Source of the DNA: Methylococcaceae bacterium | Lineage (GTDB): Bacteria; Pseudomonadota; Gammaproteobacteria; Methylococcales; Methylomonadaceae | DNA length: 64,000 bases | Direction: 5' to 3' | NCBI GenBank assembly: GCA_030693065.1 | Contig: JAUYBL010000015.1 | Span: 17,830 to 81,829, forward strand | Part shown: positions 26,634-35,908 of the stretch, piece by piece | How the letters are laid out: each line of letters begins with the position of its first letter | How positions within the stretch are numbered: the stretch's first letter is position 1 | The notes under the pieces: generated by a model | What the model was told of the DNA's origin: nothing | Database searches by the model: none | Seen by the model: the letters and a program-made list of their open reading frames with translations, nothing else | Translations under genes and position numbers: made by a program

Positions 26634-27698
26634 ATGGTGATAAAGCGTAGTAGCTTATTTATATTCTCACTGATTGTGTCGATACTATTTATTGGTGTTG
26701 GCCATGCAAAATTTTCTCCTCTTTATCAACCATTACCTGGGCTGACAGAAAAACAATTAGCTGTAATTGTTAATGACGCAGATCCGTTAAGTGTGCGCAT
26801 TGCCGACTATTACCAAAGTAAACGGCAAATTCCGTTGGCGAACATGATTCATATTCGCTTCGATGCAAGCTCCAATGCGCTGTCTCAAAAAGACTTTGCA
26901 GCTATTAAGCGGCAGGTAGATGCGAAAACACCCAAACAAGTACAGGCTTTTGTATTGACCTGGCTAAAACCGTTTCGAGTGGATTGTATGTCGATTACTA
27001 CCGCCTTTGCGGCCGGTTTTGATCAGGCATTTTGTGCGAAAGTCTGTCAGGAAACCCGCAAGAGCCCGTATTTTGCCTCCGATAGTCAGAAACCCTTTGC
27101 CGATTACCAGTGGCGCCCGACCATGACTTTAGCGGGGCATTCATTTGATGAGGTTAAGCAGTTGGTTGATCGGGGCGTTGCGGCAGATTTTACTCGACCA
27201 CAAGGATCGGCGTATTTGTTAAAAACCACGGATCAGGCGCGTAGTTCGCGGGCTGCTTATTTCCCAGAGGTGGCAAAAGCATTTTCGGGCCTGTGGCCGG
27301 TAAATTATCTGGAACAGAATGCTATTGCCGGAAAAACCGATGTGATGTTTTATTTCACCGGCTTGATGCATGTGCCGGACATTGACAAAAACACCTACCT
27401 GCCGGGTGCTGTCGCCGATCATTTAACGTCTGTGGGTGGTGTGTTGACTGGTAGCGATCAAATGAACATTTTGGAGTGGATTAAAGCGGGGGCGACGGCA
27501 ACTTATGGAGCTGTCGTCGAGCCTTGTAATTATCCGGCTAAGTTTCCTCATCCAGGTGTAATGCTGCAATATTATTTGCGCGGCAATACATTGATCGAGG
27601 CTTATTGGAAGAGTGTTTGGGAGCCTGGGCAGGGTATTTTCGTCGGCGAGCCGCTGGCTCGACCTTTTGCTTCGCCACCGGCAAAGCAATCTCGCTAA
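26634..27698 (+). CDS. TIGR03790-family protein
   Basis: A 354-residue exported protein of unknown function that I assign to TIGR03790 from its pattern: after a signal peptide (LFIFSLIVSILFIGVGHA) come the typical LAVIVNDADPLSVRIADYYQ and RQIPLANMIHIRF, then AFVLTWLKPFRVDCMSITTAFAAGFDQ, and near the C-terminus GAVADHLTSVGGVLTG and WIKAGATATYGAVVEPCNYPAKFP, which resembles caspase/gingipain-like peptidase folds. The function is not established. It starts 15 bases after moaE with a ribosome binding site GGAAGGA, which happens to be complementary to the exposed motif of the two putative sRNAs. Confidence 0.8.
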   Translation: MVIKRSSLFIFSLIVSILFIGVGHAKFSPLYQPLPGLTEKQLAVIVNDADPLSVRIADYYQSKRQIPLANMIHIRFDASSNALSQKDFAAIKRQVDAKTPKQVQAFVLTWLKPFRVDCMSITTAFAAGFDQAFCAKVCQETRKSPYFASDSQKPFADYQWRPTMTLAGHSFDEVKQLVDRGVAADFTRPQGSAYLLKTTDQARSSRAAYFPEVAKAFSGLWPVNYLEQNAIAGKTDVMFYFTGLMHVPDIDKNTYLPGAVADHLTSVGGVLTGSDQMNILEWIKAGATATYGAVVEPCNYPAKFPHPGVMLQYYLRGNTLIEAYWKSVWEPGQGIFVGEPLARPFASPPAKQSR

Positions 27699-27746
27699 AT
27701 AGCGTCAAAATCCCTGTGTTGGCGCCCTTCATGGGCTGCGACATGT

Positions 27747-27777
27747 CCACCACGAACGTAAGCTACGCTTGTGGTGG
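27747..27777. repeat. Small REP-like inverted repeat
   Basis: CCACCAC at 27747-27753 pairs with GTGGTGG at 27771-27777 around an ACGTAAGCTACG core. It lies between the convergent TIGR03790 and ppa genes and shares the CACCACGAACG word with the other REP-like repeats. Confidence 0.5.
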
Positions 27778-27806
27778 GCTGCCGAAAAACTAAAGCAGTG
27801 CTTCTT

Positions 27807-28355
27807 TTAGAACAGTGGTTTTTTCTCTTCAGCGTTATAACGTGCGATGCTTGAAAGAATCTCTTCACGAGCGTCTTCAATGCCATACCAGCCATCGACT
27901 TTTACCCATTTGCCAGGCTCCAAGTCTTTGTAATGTTGAAAGAAATGCACGATTTTGGCTAATTTGTCTTCAGGAATATCATCATACGTATTAACGCGAT
28001 TATAAAACGGTGTTAATTTAGGAACAGGCACTGCCAACACCTTGGCATCGCCGCCTGCTTCATCAGTCATTTTCAAAATACCAATCGGACGGCACCGAAT
28101 CACGCAGCCGCTCAATAATGGCGCGGGCGTAATCACTAACACATCCACTGGATCGCCATCATCAGCAAGACTGTGCGGAACATAACCGTAGTTGGTTGGA
28201 TATTGCATTGAGGTGCCCATGAAACGATCTACCGTTAACGCGCCGGTGTCTTTATCAATTTCATACTTGACCGGGTCGCTAAAAGCCGGAATTTCGATAA
28301 CTACATTGATATCGTCGGGTACGTTAATGCCAGACTTGACGTTCATTAGTGACAT
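27807..28355 (-). CDS. ppa: Inorganic pyrophosphatase
   Basis: A 182-residue family I soluble pyrophosphatase that hydrolyses PPi in the cytoplasm. The signature [10 protein letters not shown] with the metal-binding aspartates is at residues 65-74. Other conserved positions are [18 protein letters not shown] near 21, [12 protein letters not shown] near 52 and VKVDGWYG near the C-terminus. It is monocistronic and convergent with the TIGR03790 gene. Length is normal. Confidence 0.96.
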   Translation of the reverse strand: MSLMNVKSGINVPDDINVVIEIPAFSDPVKYEIDKDTGALTVDRFMGTSMQYPTNYGYVPHSLADDGDPVDVLVITPAPLLSGCVIRCRPIGILKMTDEAGGDAKVLAVPVPKLTPFYNRVNTYDDIPEDKLAKIVHFFQHYKDLEPGKWVKVDGWYGIEDAREEILSSIARYNAEEKKPLF

Positions 28356-28436
28356 GGGCTGTCCTCGTGGAGTGAATGGTAAAATGATGACATTATATCA
28401 GCTGTTATCAGCTTTAATCAGAGGAAAGCCAGAACA

Positions 28437-29252
28437 ATGCAGGGACAATTAGAGAAAATGCGCGTAATTTTGAATTCGCCGGTTGAGTATCAATTACCGC
28501 TAGGCGACCAGCGGGTTCCCTTAAATCGACTGATTGGGCAGTCTATTAAGCTTAAATTTACCGGCAAGATAACCTGTATTCATTGTCAGCGGGCCGTCAA
28601 AAAAAGTTTTAACCAGGGTTACTGCTACCCTTGTTTTACCTCATTGGCGCAGTGTGATATGTGCATCATGAAGCCGGAAACTTGCCACTTTGCCGCCGGA
28701 ACTTGCCGAGATTCTACTTGGGGAGAGCAATTCTGTTTTCAGCCGCATATCATTTATCTAGCTAATTCCAGTGGCATCAAGGTAGGCATTACCCGGCAAA
28801 CACAAATTCCTACGCGCTGGATTGATCAGGGAGCCGTGCAAGCATTACCAATTTTTAAAGTGCCTTCGCGGTATGTGTCGGGATTGATAGAAATCGCGAT
28901 CGGCAAGCATGTCAGCGATAAAACCAGCTGGCAGCAAATGCTTAAAAATAATGTTCAGCCTATTGATTTGCCGGCAAAAAGAGATGAATTAATCAAGACT
29001 TGCGCACCAGAGCTCAATGAGGTTAGGCAGCGTTTTGGTGAGCAGGCAGTTGAATTATTGGCTGAAGCGCAGCCCGTGGATATAGCGTTTCCGGTCGACC
29101 ATTATCCAATCAAAATTAACTCGTTCAATTTTGATAAAAACCCAGAAGTCTCAGGCGTTCTACACGGCATTAAAGGCCAGTATTTGCTGCTGGATACCGG
29201 AGTAATCAATATCCGTAAGTTTACCGGCTATGAGGTGGAGTTTTCGGTGTAA
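28437..29252 (+). CDS. DUF2797 protein with cysteine-rich zinc-binding start
   Basis: A 271-residue protein of the DUF2797 family (assignment from memory). The N-terminal third carries pairs of cysteines, CIHC (residues 43-46), CYPC (59-62), CDMC and further Cys/His, which look like zinc-ribbon sites. The centre contains HIIYLANSSGIKVGITRQTQIPTRWIDQGA, a GIY-YIG-like core (YLAN...GIKVGIT). The combination suggests a nucleic-acid-related role, but nothing is proven. The gene diverges from ppa and precedes the ilv operon by about 240 bases. Confidence 0.8.
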   Translation: MQGQLEKMRVILNSPVEYQLPLGDQRVPLNRLIGQSIKLKFTGKITCIHCQRAVKKSFNQGYCYPCFTSLAQCDMCIMKPETCHFAAGTCRDSTWGEQFCFQPHIIYLANSSGIKVGITRQTQIPTRWIDQGAVQALPIFKVPSRYVSGLIEIAIGKHVSDKTSWQQMLKNNVQPIDLPAKRDELIKTCAPELNEVRQRFGEQAVELLAEAQPVDIAFPVDHYPIKINSFNFDKNPEVSGVLHGIKGQYLLLDTGVINIRKFTGYEVEFSV

Positions 29253-29417
29253 GCGTTTTGGAGCTTGTGTACCCTTTGCTTTGTTAGGAAATTCTTGGCT
29301 TGCAGGCTAATTGATGTCTAAGTTTGCAATTACATTTTTTCCTGGAACCGGTTAAAATGCCTGTAATACATCGTCTAAAGCAGACGTCCCCGTGTCGCCG
29401 TTTTTAACCAAGTAATT

Positions 29418-29447
29418 TGGTAATGATTTTAAAAAAACGCATATAAT
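29418..29447 (+). promoter_or_regulatory. Probable promoter of the ilv operon
   Basis: A perfect -10 TATAAT at 29442-29447 is preceded by TTGGTA (29418-29423) with an 18-base spacer. It is 47 bases before the ilvI start. I found no branched-chain leader peptide or attenuator in the preceding 200 bases. Confidence 0.55.
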
Positions 29448-29493
29448 CGACATCAAAACAACAATCTACTGTCAGTTTATTGAGGATATTAAT

Positions 29494-31230
29494 GTGGAGC
29501 TAAGCGGCGCACAAATTGTCATTCAGAGCCTTAAGGACGAAGGCGTAGAATATATTTTCGGCTATCCAGGCGGCGCAGTGCTGCATCTGTACGATGCCAT
29601 TTTTCAGCAAGATGATGTCAAGCATATTCTTGTGCGCCATGAGCAGGGAGCCACACACGCAGCCGACGGCTACGCGCGGGCGACCGGAAAGCCTGGTGTA
29701 GTCTTGGTCACTTCTGGACCTGGCGCTACCAACGCAGTCACTGGTATTGCTACAGCTTATATGGATTCCATTCCTCTGGTAGTGATTTCCGGCCAGGTGT
29801 CATTGCCTGTGATCGGCAGTGATGCTTTCCAGGAAGTCGACATGGTGGGTATTACCCGACCCTGCGTAAAACATAATTTCTTGGTAAAAGACGTCAGCCA
29901 GCTGGCAGAAACCATCAAAAAAGCTTTTCATGTTGCCACCACCGGTCGTCCGGGACCCGTAGTCGTTGATATTCCAAAAGATATTACCGATCCACGGATT
30001 AAGGTGCCTTACAAATACCCTAAAAAAGTCGTCATGCGTTCTTATAATCCGGCAACTACCGGACATAAAGGCCAGATTAAAAAAGCAGTTGATTTACTTT
30101 TGGCAGCTGAAAGACCGATTATTTATTCAGGTGGCGGCGTTGTTTTAGGCGAAGCCAGCAAAGAATTGATTGAATTAGCTAAAACGCTCGGCTTTCCGGT
30201 CACTAACACCTTGATGGGCCTTGGCGCTTATCCTGCAACTGACCCGCAGTTTGTCGGCATGCTAGGTATGCATGGCACTTATGAAGCCAACATGGCAATG
30301 CACGAAAGTGATGTCATATTGGCCATTGGTGCGCGCTTTGATGATCGAGTTACCGGTAAGCTTGATGAGTTTTGCCCGTACGCGAAAATTATTCATATAG
30401 ATGTTGATCCCGCTTCTATTTCCAAAACCGTCAGAGTCGACGTGCCTATCGTCGGCGGCGTCAAACCGGTTTTGGACCAAATGCTGGAAATGCTCGCTGA
30501 AAGCAAAAAGAAACCAAGCAAAAAAGCTTTGGAAGCCTGGTGGAAACAAATTGATCAGTGGCGCAGTGTGCATTGCCTTGAGTTCGATCGCGAAAGCCGT
30601 TTAATCAAACCGCAATATGTGATTGAGCAACTCTACGAAGTGACCAAAGGTGACGCCTATGTCACCTCTGATGTTGGTCAACATCAAATGTGGGCGGCTC
30701 AATATTATCCATTTGATAAACCGCGTCGTTGGATCAATTCCGGCGGCTTGGGCACTATGGGTTTTGGTTTGCCTGCTGCGATCGGCGTTAAATTGGCCTT
30801 TCCAGATTCTGAAGTGGCTTGTGTTACCGGTGATGCCAGTATTCAAATGTGTATTCAGGAGTTATCAACTGCCCTGCAATACAAAACGCCCATTAAGATC
30901 ATTAATCTGAATAACAGCTACATGGGAATGGTCAGGCAATGGCAGGAGTTTTCCTATGAAAGCCGTTACTCACATTCATACATGGATACTATTCCAGAAT
31001 TTGTAAAACTTGCAGAGGCTTATGGTCACGTCGGCATTCGTGTCACTAAACCAGAAGAGGTAAGACCAGCTCTGGAACAAGCGTTCGCTCTGAAAGATCG
31101 CACAGTATTTTTAGATATTCTTACTGATCGCACCGAAAATGTTTACCCAATGATTGAAGCCGGAAAAGGTCATCATGATATGAAGTTGAGAGTAGCTTTG
31201 GGCACATCAACGGACAGGGAGCTTGCGTAA
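29494..31230 (+). CDS. ilvI: Acetolactate synthase, large subunit
   Basis: The 578-residue thiamin-diphosphate enzyme catalyses the first common step of valine, leucine and isoleucine synthesis. It starts at GTG 29494 ([13 protein letters not shown], the usual start) behind a TGAGGA ribosome binding site. The N-terminal domain has [13 protein letters not shown] and the catalytic Glu in [15 protein letters not shown] near residue 47; the ThDP-binding motif [22 protein letters not shown] is near 440-470. An ATG at 29492 overlaps the GTG out of frame and gives a three-codon frame (ATG TGG AGC TAA). The small subunit follows without gap. Confidence 0.95.
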   Translation: MELSGAQIVIQSLKDEGVEYIFGYPGGAVLHLYDAIFQQDDVKHILVRHEQGATHAADGYARATGKPGVVLVTSGPGATNAVTGIATAYMDSIPLVVISGQVSLPVIGSDAFQEVDMVGITRPCVKHNFLVKDVSQLAETIKKAFHVATTGRPGPVVVDIPKDITDPRIKVPYKYPKKVVMRSYNPATTGHKGQIKKAVDLLLAAERPIIYSGGGVVLGEASKELIELAKTLGFPVTNTLMGLGAYPATDPQFVGMLGMHGTYEANMAMHESDVILAIGARFDDRVTGKLDEFCPYAKIIHIDVDPASISKTVRVDVPIVGGVKPVLDQMLEMLAESKKKPSKKALEAWWKQIDQWRSVHCLEFDRESRLIKPQYVIEQLYEVTKGDAYVTSDVGQHQMWAAQYYPFDKPRRWINSGGLGTMGFGLPAAIGVKLAFPDSEVACVTGDASIQMCIQELSTALQYKTPIKIINLNNSYMGMVRQWQEFSYESRYSHSYMDTIPEFVKLAEAYGHVGIRVTKPEEVRPALEQAFALKDRTVFLDILTDRTENVYPMIEAGKGHHDMKLRVALGTSTDRELA

Positions 31231-32788
<1,558 letters not shown>

Positions 32789-32805
32789 GCTGGTTTAGCT
32801 GTATA

Positions 32806-32837
32806 TAAAAAGCCCATCGCTTGATGGGCTTTTTTTT
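32806..32837 (+). terminator. Rho-independent terminator of the ilv operon
   Basis: AAAAAGCCCATC pairs with GATGGGCTTTTT around GCTT, followed by a T run, 18 bases after ilvC. It also has an A run on the left and may act for the convergent msh genes. Confidence 0.92.
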
Positions 32838-32905
32838 GCCTGCCAGAAAAGTTGATTCTTTTTCGTAGGCTGAGCGGAGCCGAAGCCAACTATACGCTTC
32901 GACTT

Positions 32906-33304
32906 CTATTTGACGATAGAAACCTCAATCTGCCGAAATACATAATCAATACTGGCATAGCTGCCATATTGGCTGAGGGCATTGATGCGATAGACCGTGA
33001 GATTTTGATCGGCCTCAGAGTAACTCTGGCTGCTGCAACTCAAGCTAACGTTAAAGCCGTCAATACCGGTAAAAGTCATCGCAGTTTGCGCACTGATGTC
33101 AGTGCAACTGCCGCCGTTATTAATACGGCCAATCGACCATTCAATCCCTGCGCGCGCAGCCTGATAAGCACGAGCACCTTGCAACGCATAATTGAAGGTG
33201 CCGATTTGCACGCCGCTCAGCCTCACCATGTAGCCACCGAGCAAGCCCAGTACTACCAGAATAAAAATAGCCATGACAAGAGAAAAGCCTTGTTGTCGTT
33301 TCAT
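32906..33304 (-). CDS. mshP: MSHA minor pilin-like protein MshP
   Basis: A 132-residue prepilin-like protein. The N-terminus RQQGFSLVMAIFILVVLGLL has a type IV prepilin leader of about five residues and a hydrophobic helix, but the usual Glu5 is replaced by Met, a feature of MshP-type minor pilins. The middle contains QAARAGIEWSIGRI, typical for MshP. It is the last gene of the minus-strand block mshA-C-D-O-P and overlaps mshO by 4 bases. Confidence 0.85.
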   Translation of the reverse strand: MKRQQGFSLVMAIFILVVLGLLGGYMVRLSGVQIGTFNYALQGARAYQAARAGIEWSIGRINNGGSCTDISAQTAMTFTGIDGFNVSLSCSSQSYSEADQNLTVYRINALSQYGSYASIDYVFRQIEVSIVK

Positions 33305-34092
33305 GGGGCGTTATCCACATGCACTTGATGCACCAAACGAGTCGATTCGCCTGCGCTATCAGTCAGGGTGATTTGCAGCGTGACCAGGCCTGAGTTGGTG
33401 GCCGTTGCCGAACTATAGGCAAATGTGCAGCTACTGATAGTATTGGCTTGCAGTTGCCCGGTCACGCCAGTAGGCGGATTGGCTTGCGTAGCGGTAATGT
33501 TGTAACCGGAATAGCGCAGCAATGTATGGGCGACAGTGTCGCAACGGTAAGTAATAGGTGTATCGACAATAAAAAACCGCTGCTGGGGCGATTGCAGTGG
33601 AAATTTTTTGGCACTAGCTAGACTGATTGATGTTGTAGTCGATGCGCTACTCAATGTCGCGCGGTTATTACCGGCATAGGCGTCGGCAGATACTTGCCCC
33701 AAGTTGTAAATCACCAACTCACCGCGAGGCGCGGATATTAAGGTGCCGATCACATCAAAACTGCTGTCAGTGCTGGTGAAATCAAGAATATTGCCACTGC
33801 CGGTGTTGGTGAGTTTAGCTCGATAACGTCCGCCATCGCTGGTATGCAGCAGCTCTAACACCGTGCCGTCGCTGTTAATGCGGATACTGTTTGGTAAAGC
33901 GCGGCGAATGTCGCGTTGCATCAATCGCAAGGTTGATTCGGCGCTATCAACCAGCGCGGTGCGACGTTGCTGGTCGAAATAACTCTTCACAGGCAACGTA
34001 ATAAGATCACTGGTCATTGATGCCAAAATGCCGACAATAACGATGACGGTAATCAGCTCAATTAGGGTAAACCCTTGCTCGCGGCGGATCAT
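33301..34092 (-). CDS. mshO: MSHA minor pilin-like protein MshO
   Basis: A 263-residue prepilin. The leader and helix are classical: [20 protein letters not shown], cleavage between Gly and Phe, with Glu5 conserved. The following region SAESTLRLMQRDIRRALPNSIRI and the large beta-rich C-terminal domain match MshO. It is translationally coupled with mshP (4-base overlap) and starts 1 base after mshD ends. Confidence 0.88.
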   Translation of the reverse strand: MIRREQGFTLIELITVIVIVGILASMTSDLITLPVKSYFDQQRRTALVDSAESTLRLMQRDIRRALPNSIRINSDGTVLELLHTSDGGRYRAKLTNTGSGNILDFTSTDSSFDVIGTLISAPRGELVIYNLGQVSADAYAGNNRATLSSASTTTSISLASAKKFPLQSPQQRFFIVDTPITYRCDTVAHTLLRYSGYNITATQANPPTGVTGQLQANTISSCTFAYSSATATNSGLVTLQITLTDSAGESTRLVHQVHVDNAP

Positions 34093-34093
34093 G

Positions 34094-34543
34094 TTAATAC
34101 TCTGCCTTGTAGCCGACTAAGGTCAGTCTGGAGACGCCTGGTCCCGACACACTGACGGTAATCTTTTTGGCATTAACACCGCCGGTTAACGCGGTTGCCG
34201 CTGCTACCGCAACCGTCACCGTATATTGCGATAATCCAGTAACGGCGTTGCCTTGCTGGTCACGGACACCGGCATCACTCAAGCCGTTGTAATCATCAAC
34301 ATCATCAAAATTACTGCGACCAGTGCTGGCGGTACCGCTGTAGGCTTGCAGCGAAATTTCTTCCAGATAGGACTCGGCAATTGCCAGTGCTTGATATTCA
34401 ACCACAGGATCGGCGCTATGACTAACGGTGAGATTAATAACGGAAAGAATGCCTACCAACGCGATGCTGATAATCACCATCGACAAAATCAGCTCAACCA
34501 AGGTTGTGCCGCGTTGTCGCTTAAGGCGTACTGTCATAAACAA
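34094..34543 (-). CDS. mshD: MSHA minor pilin-like protein MshD
   Basis: A 149-residue prepilin with leader KRQRGTTLVELILSMVIISI; cleavage after Gly, Thr as first mature residue, Glu5 kept. The central ALAIAESYLEEISLQAY is characteristic for MshD. The start is ATG 34543, with a second in-frame ATG two codons later. It overlaps mshC by 23 bases. Confidence 0.87.
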   Translation of the reverse strand: MFMTVRLKRQRGTTLVELILSMVIISIALVGILSVINLTVSHSADPVVEYQALAIAESYLEEISLQAYSGTASTGRSNFDDVDDYNGLSDAGVRDQQGNAVTGLSQYTVTVAVAAATALTGGVNAKKITVSVSGPGVSRLTLVGYKAEY

Positions 34544-35063
34544 AGCCGGTATCTTGTATTACGGTGATTTTTCGGCTGCCGATAGTGATGTCCAACCCAG
34601 TTGAAGCAGTGCCTTTAGCGGTGAAATAAATTGTCGTATTGCTAACCGAAATGCCAGATTGGCTACCTTGGTAGCTGGGTTCGCCAGAACCCGGACGTTT
34701 AACCATTTGGGTGAAATCGCTGGTAGTGGTCGATGCACACTGACTACGATTGCTAGCCCCCGGTTGTTTCAAGGCAAACTGATTGGCGGCAATTACTACC
34801 TGCACATTACAACCGCTCGCTACTGCCAATTTTTGTGCATAACGAATGGCGCTAAGGGTATCGTCGAAAAAACCGCGTTCTTGAAAAGTAGAAATACTGA
34901 AAAACTTTGGCAGTGCTGTGGCGGAAATAATTCCCAAAATGACAATGGCCATCACCAATTCAACCAGAGTAAAGCCTCGCTGCGAAATAAAATTGGCTTT
35001 GAAATTGTGCTCAATCACAGTAGTAGGCAAAAAAGCAAAGCGTGGACAACTTAAGCTATCCAC
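34521..35063 (-). CDS. mshC: MSHA minor pilin-like protein MshC
   Basis: A 180-residue prepilin. The processing site is in ISQRGFTLVELVMAIVILGI. From ATG 35063 the leader would be about 29 residues, unusually long; a GTG at 35018 would shorten it, but neither has a clear ribosome binding site. The body has RYAQKLAVASGCNVQVVI, typical of GspH/MshC-like minor pilins. It follows mshA by 9 bases. Confidence 0.82.
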   Translation of the reverse strand: MDSLSCPRFAFLPTTVIEHNFKANFISQRGFTLVELVMAIVILGIISATALPKFFSISTFQERGFFDDTLSAIRYAQKLAVASGCNVQVVIAANQFALKQPGASNRSQCASTTTSDFTQMVKRPGSGEPSYQGSQSGISVSNTTIYFTAKGTASTGLDITIGSRKITVIQDTGFVYDSTP

Positions 35064-35072
35064 GCCAAAGAC

Positions 35073-35516
35073 TTAACAACCACCAATAACAGGGGTTACT
35101 ACGCCGGTGGTTCCATTGTATTCGACTCGGCAGGTAGCGCTACCGCCGTTAACTGGAGTGAACGTAACCGCTGTGGCTGTGGTGTAATCAGGGGTGACAG
35201 CGTTTAAATTATCCATTGCTCTCCCAATTCCAACAGCGCTTCCTTCTGGGATGCCAGTACCCGCGGCTACGGTGACGATAGAACCCCCGCTCAGTGTGAC
35301 AGAGACTGCGGTCGTGGAGCCATTTGCAAGATATGCTGCTTTGGTAATAGCGACTGCTGAGCTTATACCGCCAGCAATGCCGTTAACCGCGGCTAGTCGG
35401 GCTTGACCACCCAGATTGGCAAATTTAGGAAGCGCTGTTGCCGCCAAAATCCCCAAAATCACAATTACCATGACCAATTCAATTAACGTAAAACCTTGTT
35501 GTTTGTGTAAATTCAC
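35073..35516 (-). CDS. mshA: MSHA major pilin MshA
   Basis: The major pilin of the mannose-sensitive haemagglutinin-type pilus, 147 residues. I choose GTG 35516 ([19 protein letters not shown]), which gives the usual 7-8-residue leader and has a ribosome binding site AAGGTGA about 5 bases upstream; the frame continues upstream without an equally good start. Mature helix [20 protein letters not shown] is followed by [18 protein letters not shown], exactly the MshA pattern, and a C-terminal disulfide pair (ATCRVEYNG...GGC). A sigma-54-like promoter lies about 100 bases upstream. Confidence 0.93.
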   Translation of the reverse strand: MNLHKQQGFTLIELVMVIVILGILAATALPKFANLGGQARLAAVNGIAGGISSAVAITKAAYLANGSTTAVSVTLSGGSIVTVAAGTGIPEGSAVGIGRAMDNLNAVTPDYTTATAVTFTPVNGGSATCRVEYNGTTGVVTPVIGGC

Positions 35517-35615
35517 TTTTGTCACCTTGAGTTTGAATAAGAAATAAGCCCACACTGCATTAACGCTAGAAAGTGTAGACTATACTGCAATTTAAAATCT
35601 CTGCGATTTAAAAAA

Positions 35616-35630
35616 TCAACTTACGTGCCA
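35616..35630 (-). promoter_or_regulatory. Sigma-54-like promoter upstream of mshA
   Basis: On the minus strand the sequence TGGCACGTAAGTTGA matches the -24/-12 consensus TGGCAC-N5-TTGC except for the last base. Transcription would start near 35604, leaving an 88-base leader before the mshA GTG. Pilin genes in several bacteria use sigma-54. Confidence 0.6.
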
Positions 35631-35668
35631 TAACTCCAGCTATTTAATATTTCTGCCAGACAGTCGAC

Positions 35669-35890
35669 ATGAGCATAAGAAAAATCATATTTTGCGATAT
35701 ATGTAATCCACAAGGTTTAAGGGCAATCGAATATCGCCGCGCACCTCGTAACGACCAGCGTACCGGACGACGGATCAGCGATGGACGATCCTGGTTTGAA
35801 GGGGAATTGAGTGCAGCGCTTCAAGCAGGTTGGGTTAATACCGGTGATGGTGGGCATATTTGCCCCGCTTGCAAACTTAACAAATTCTGA
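35669..35890 (+). CDS. Small CxxC protein, unknown function
   Basis: A 73-residue soluble protein with one CxxC pair near each end: CDIC at residues 9-12 and CPAC at 66-69, separated by a basic middle (YRRAPRNDQRTGRRISDGRSW). This is the layout of a small zinc-binding protein. I do not recognise a named family. It precedes mshQ by 18 bases on the same strand and lies divergent to mshA. No strong ribosome binding site is visible. Confidence 0.65.
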   Translation: MSIRKIIFCDICNPQGLRAIEYRRAPRNDQRTGRRISDGRSWFEGELSAALQAGWVNTGDGGHICPACKLNKF

Positions 35891-35908
35891 TGGTCGGCTA
35901 AAAATTTA

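Noticed and set aside
29253..29493. Attenuator or leader peptide in front of ilvI
   Set aside because: Short frames here lack runs of Ile, Leu or Val codons, and the small CGTCT/AGACG hairpin has no T run.
32866..32905. Possible additional REP element after the ilv terminator (GGCTGAGCGGAGCCGAAGCC)
   Set aside because: The palindrome is short and does not match the core of the other repeats well enough to list.
32852..33328. Plus-strand open frame of 158 residues opposite mshP
   Set aside because: It is antisense to a clear prepilin gene and shows no protein features.
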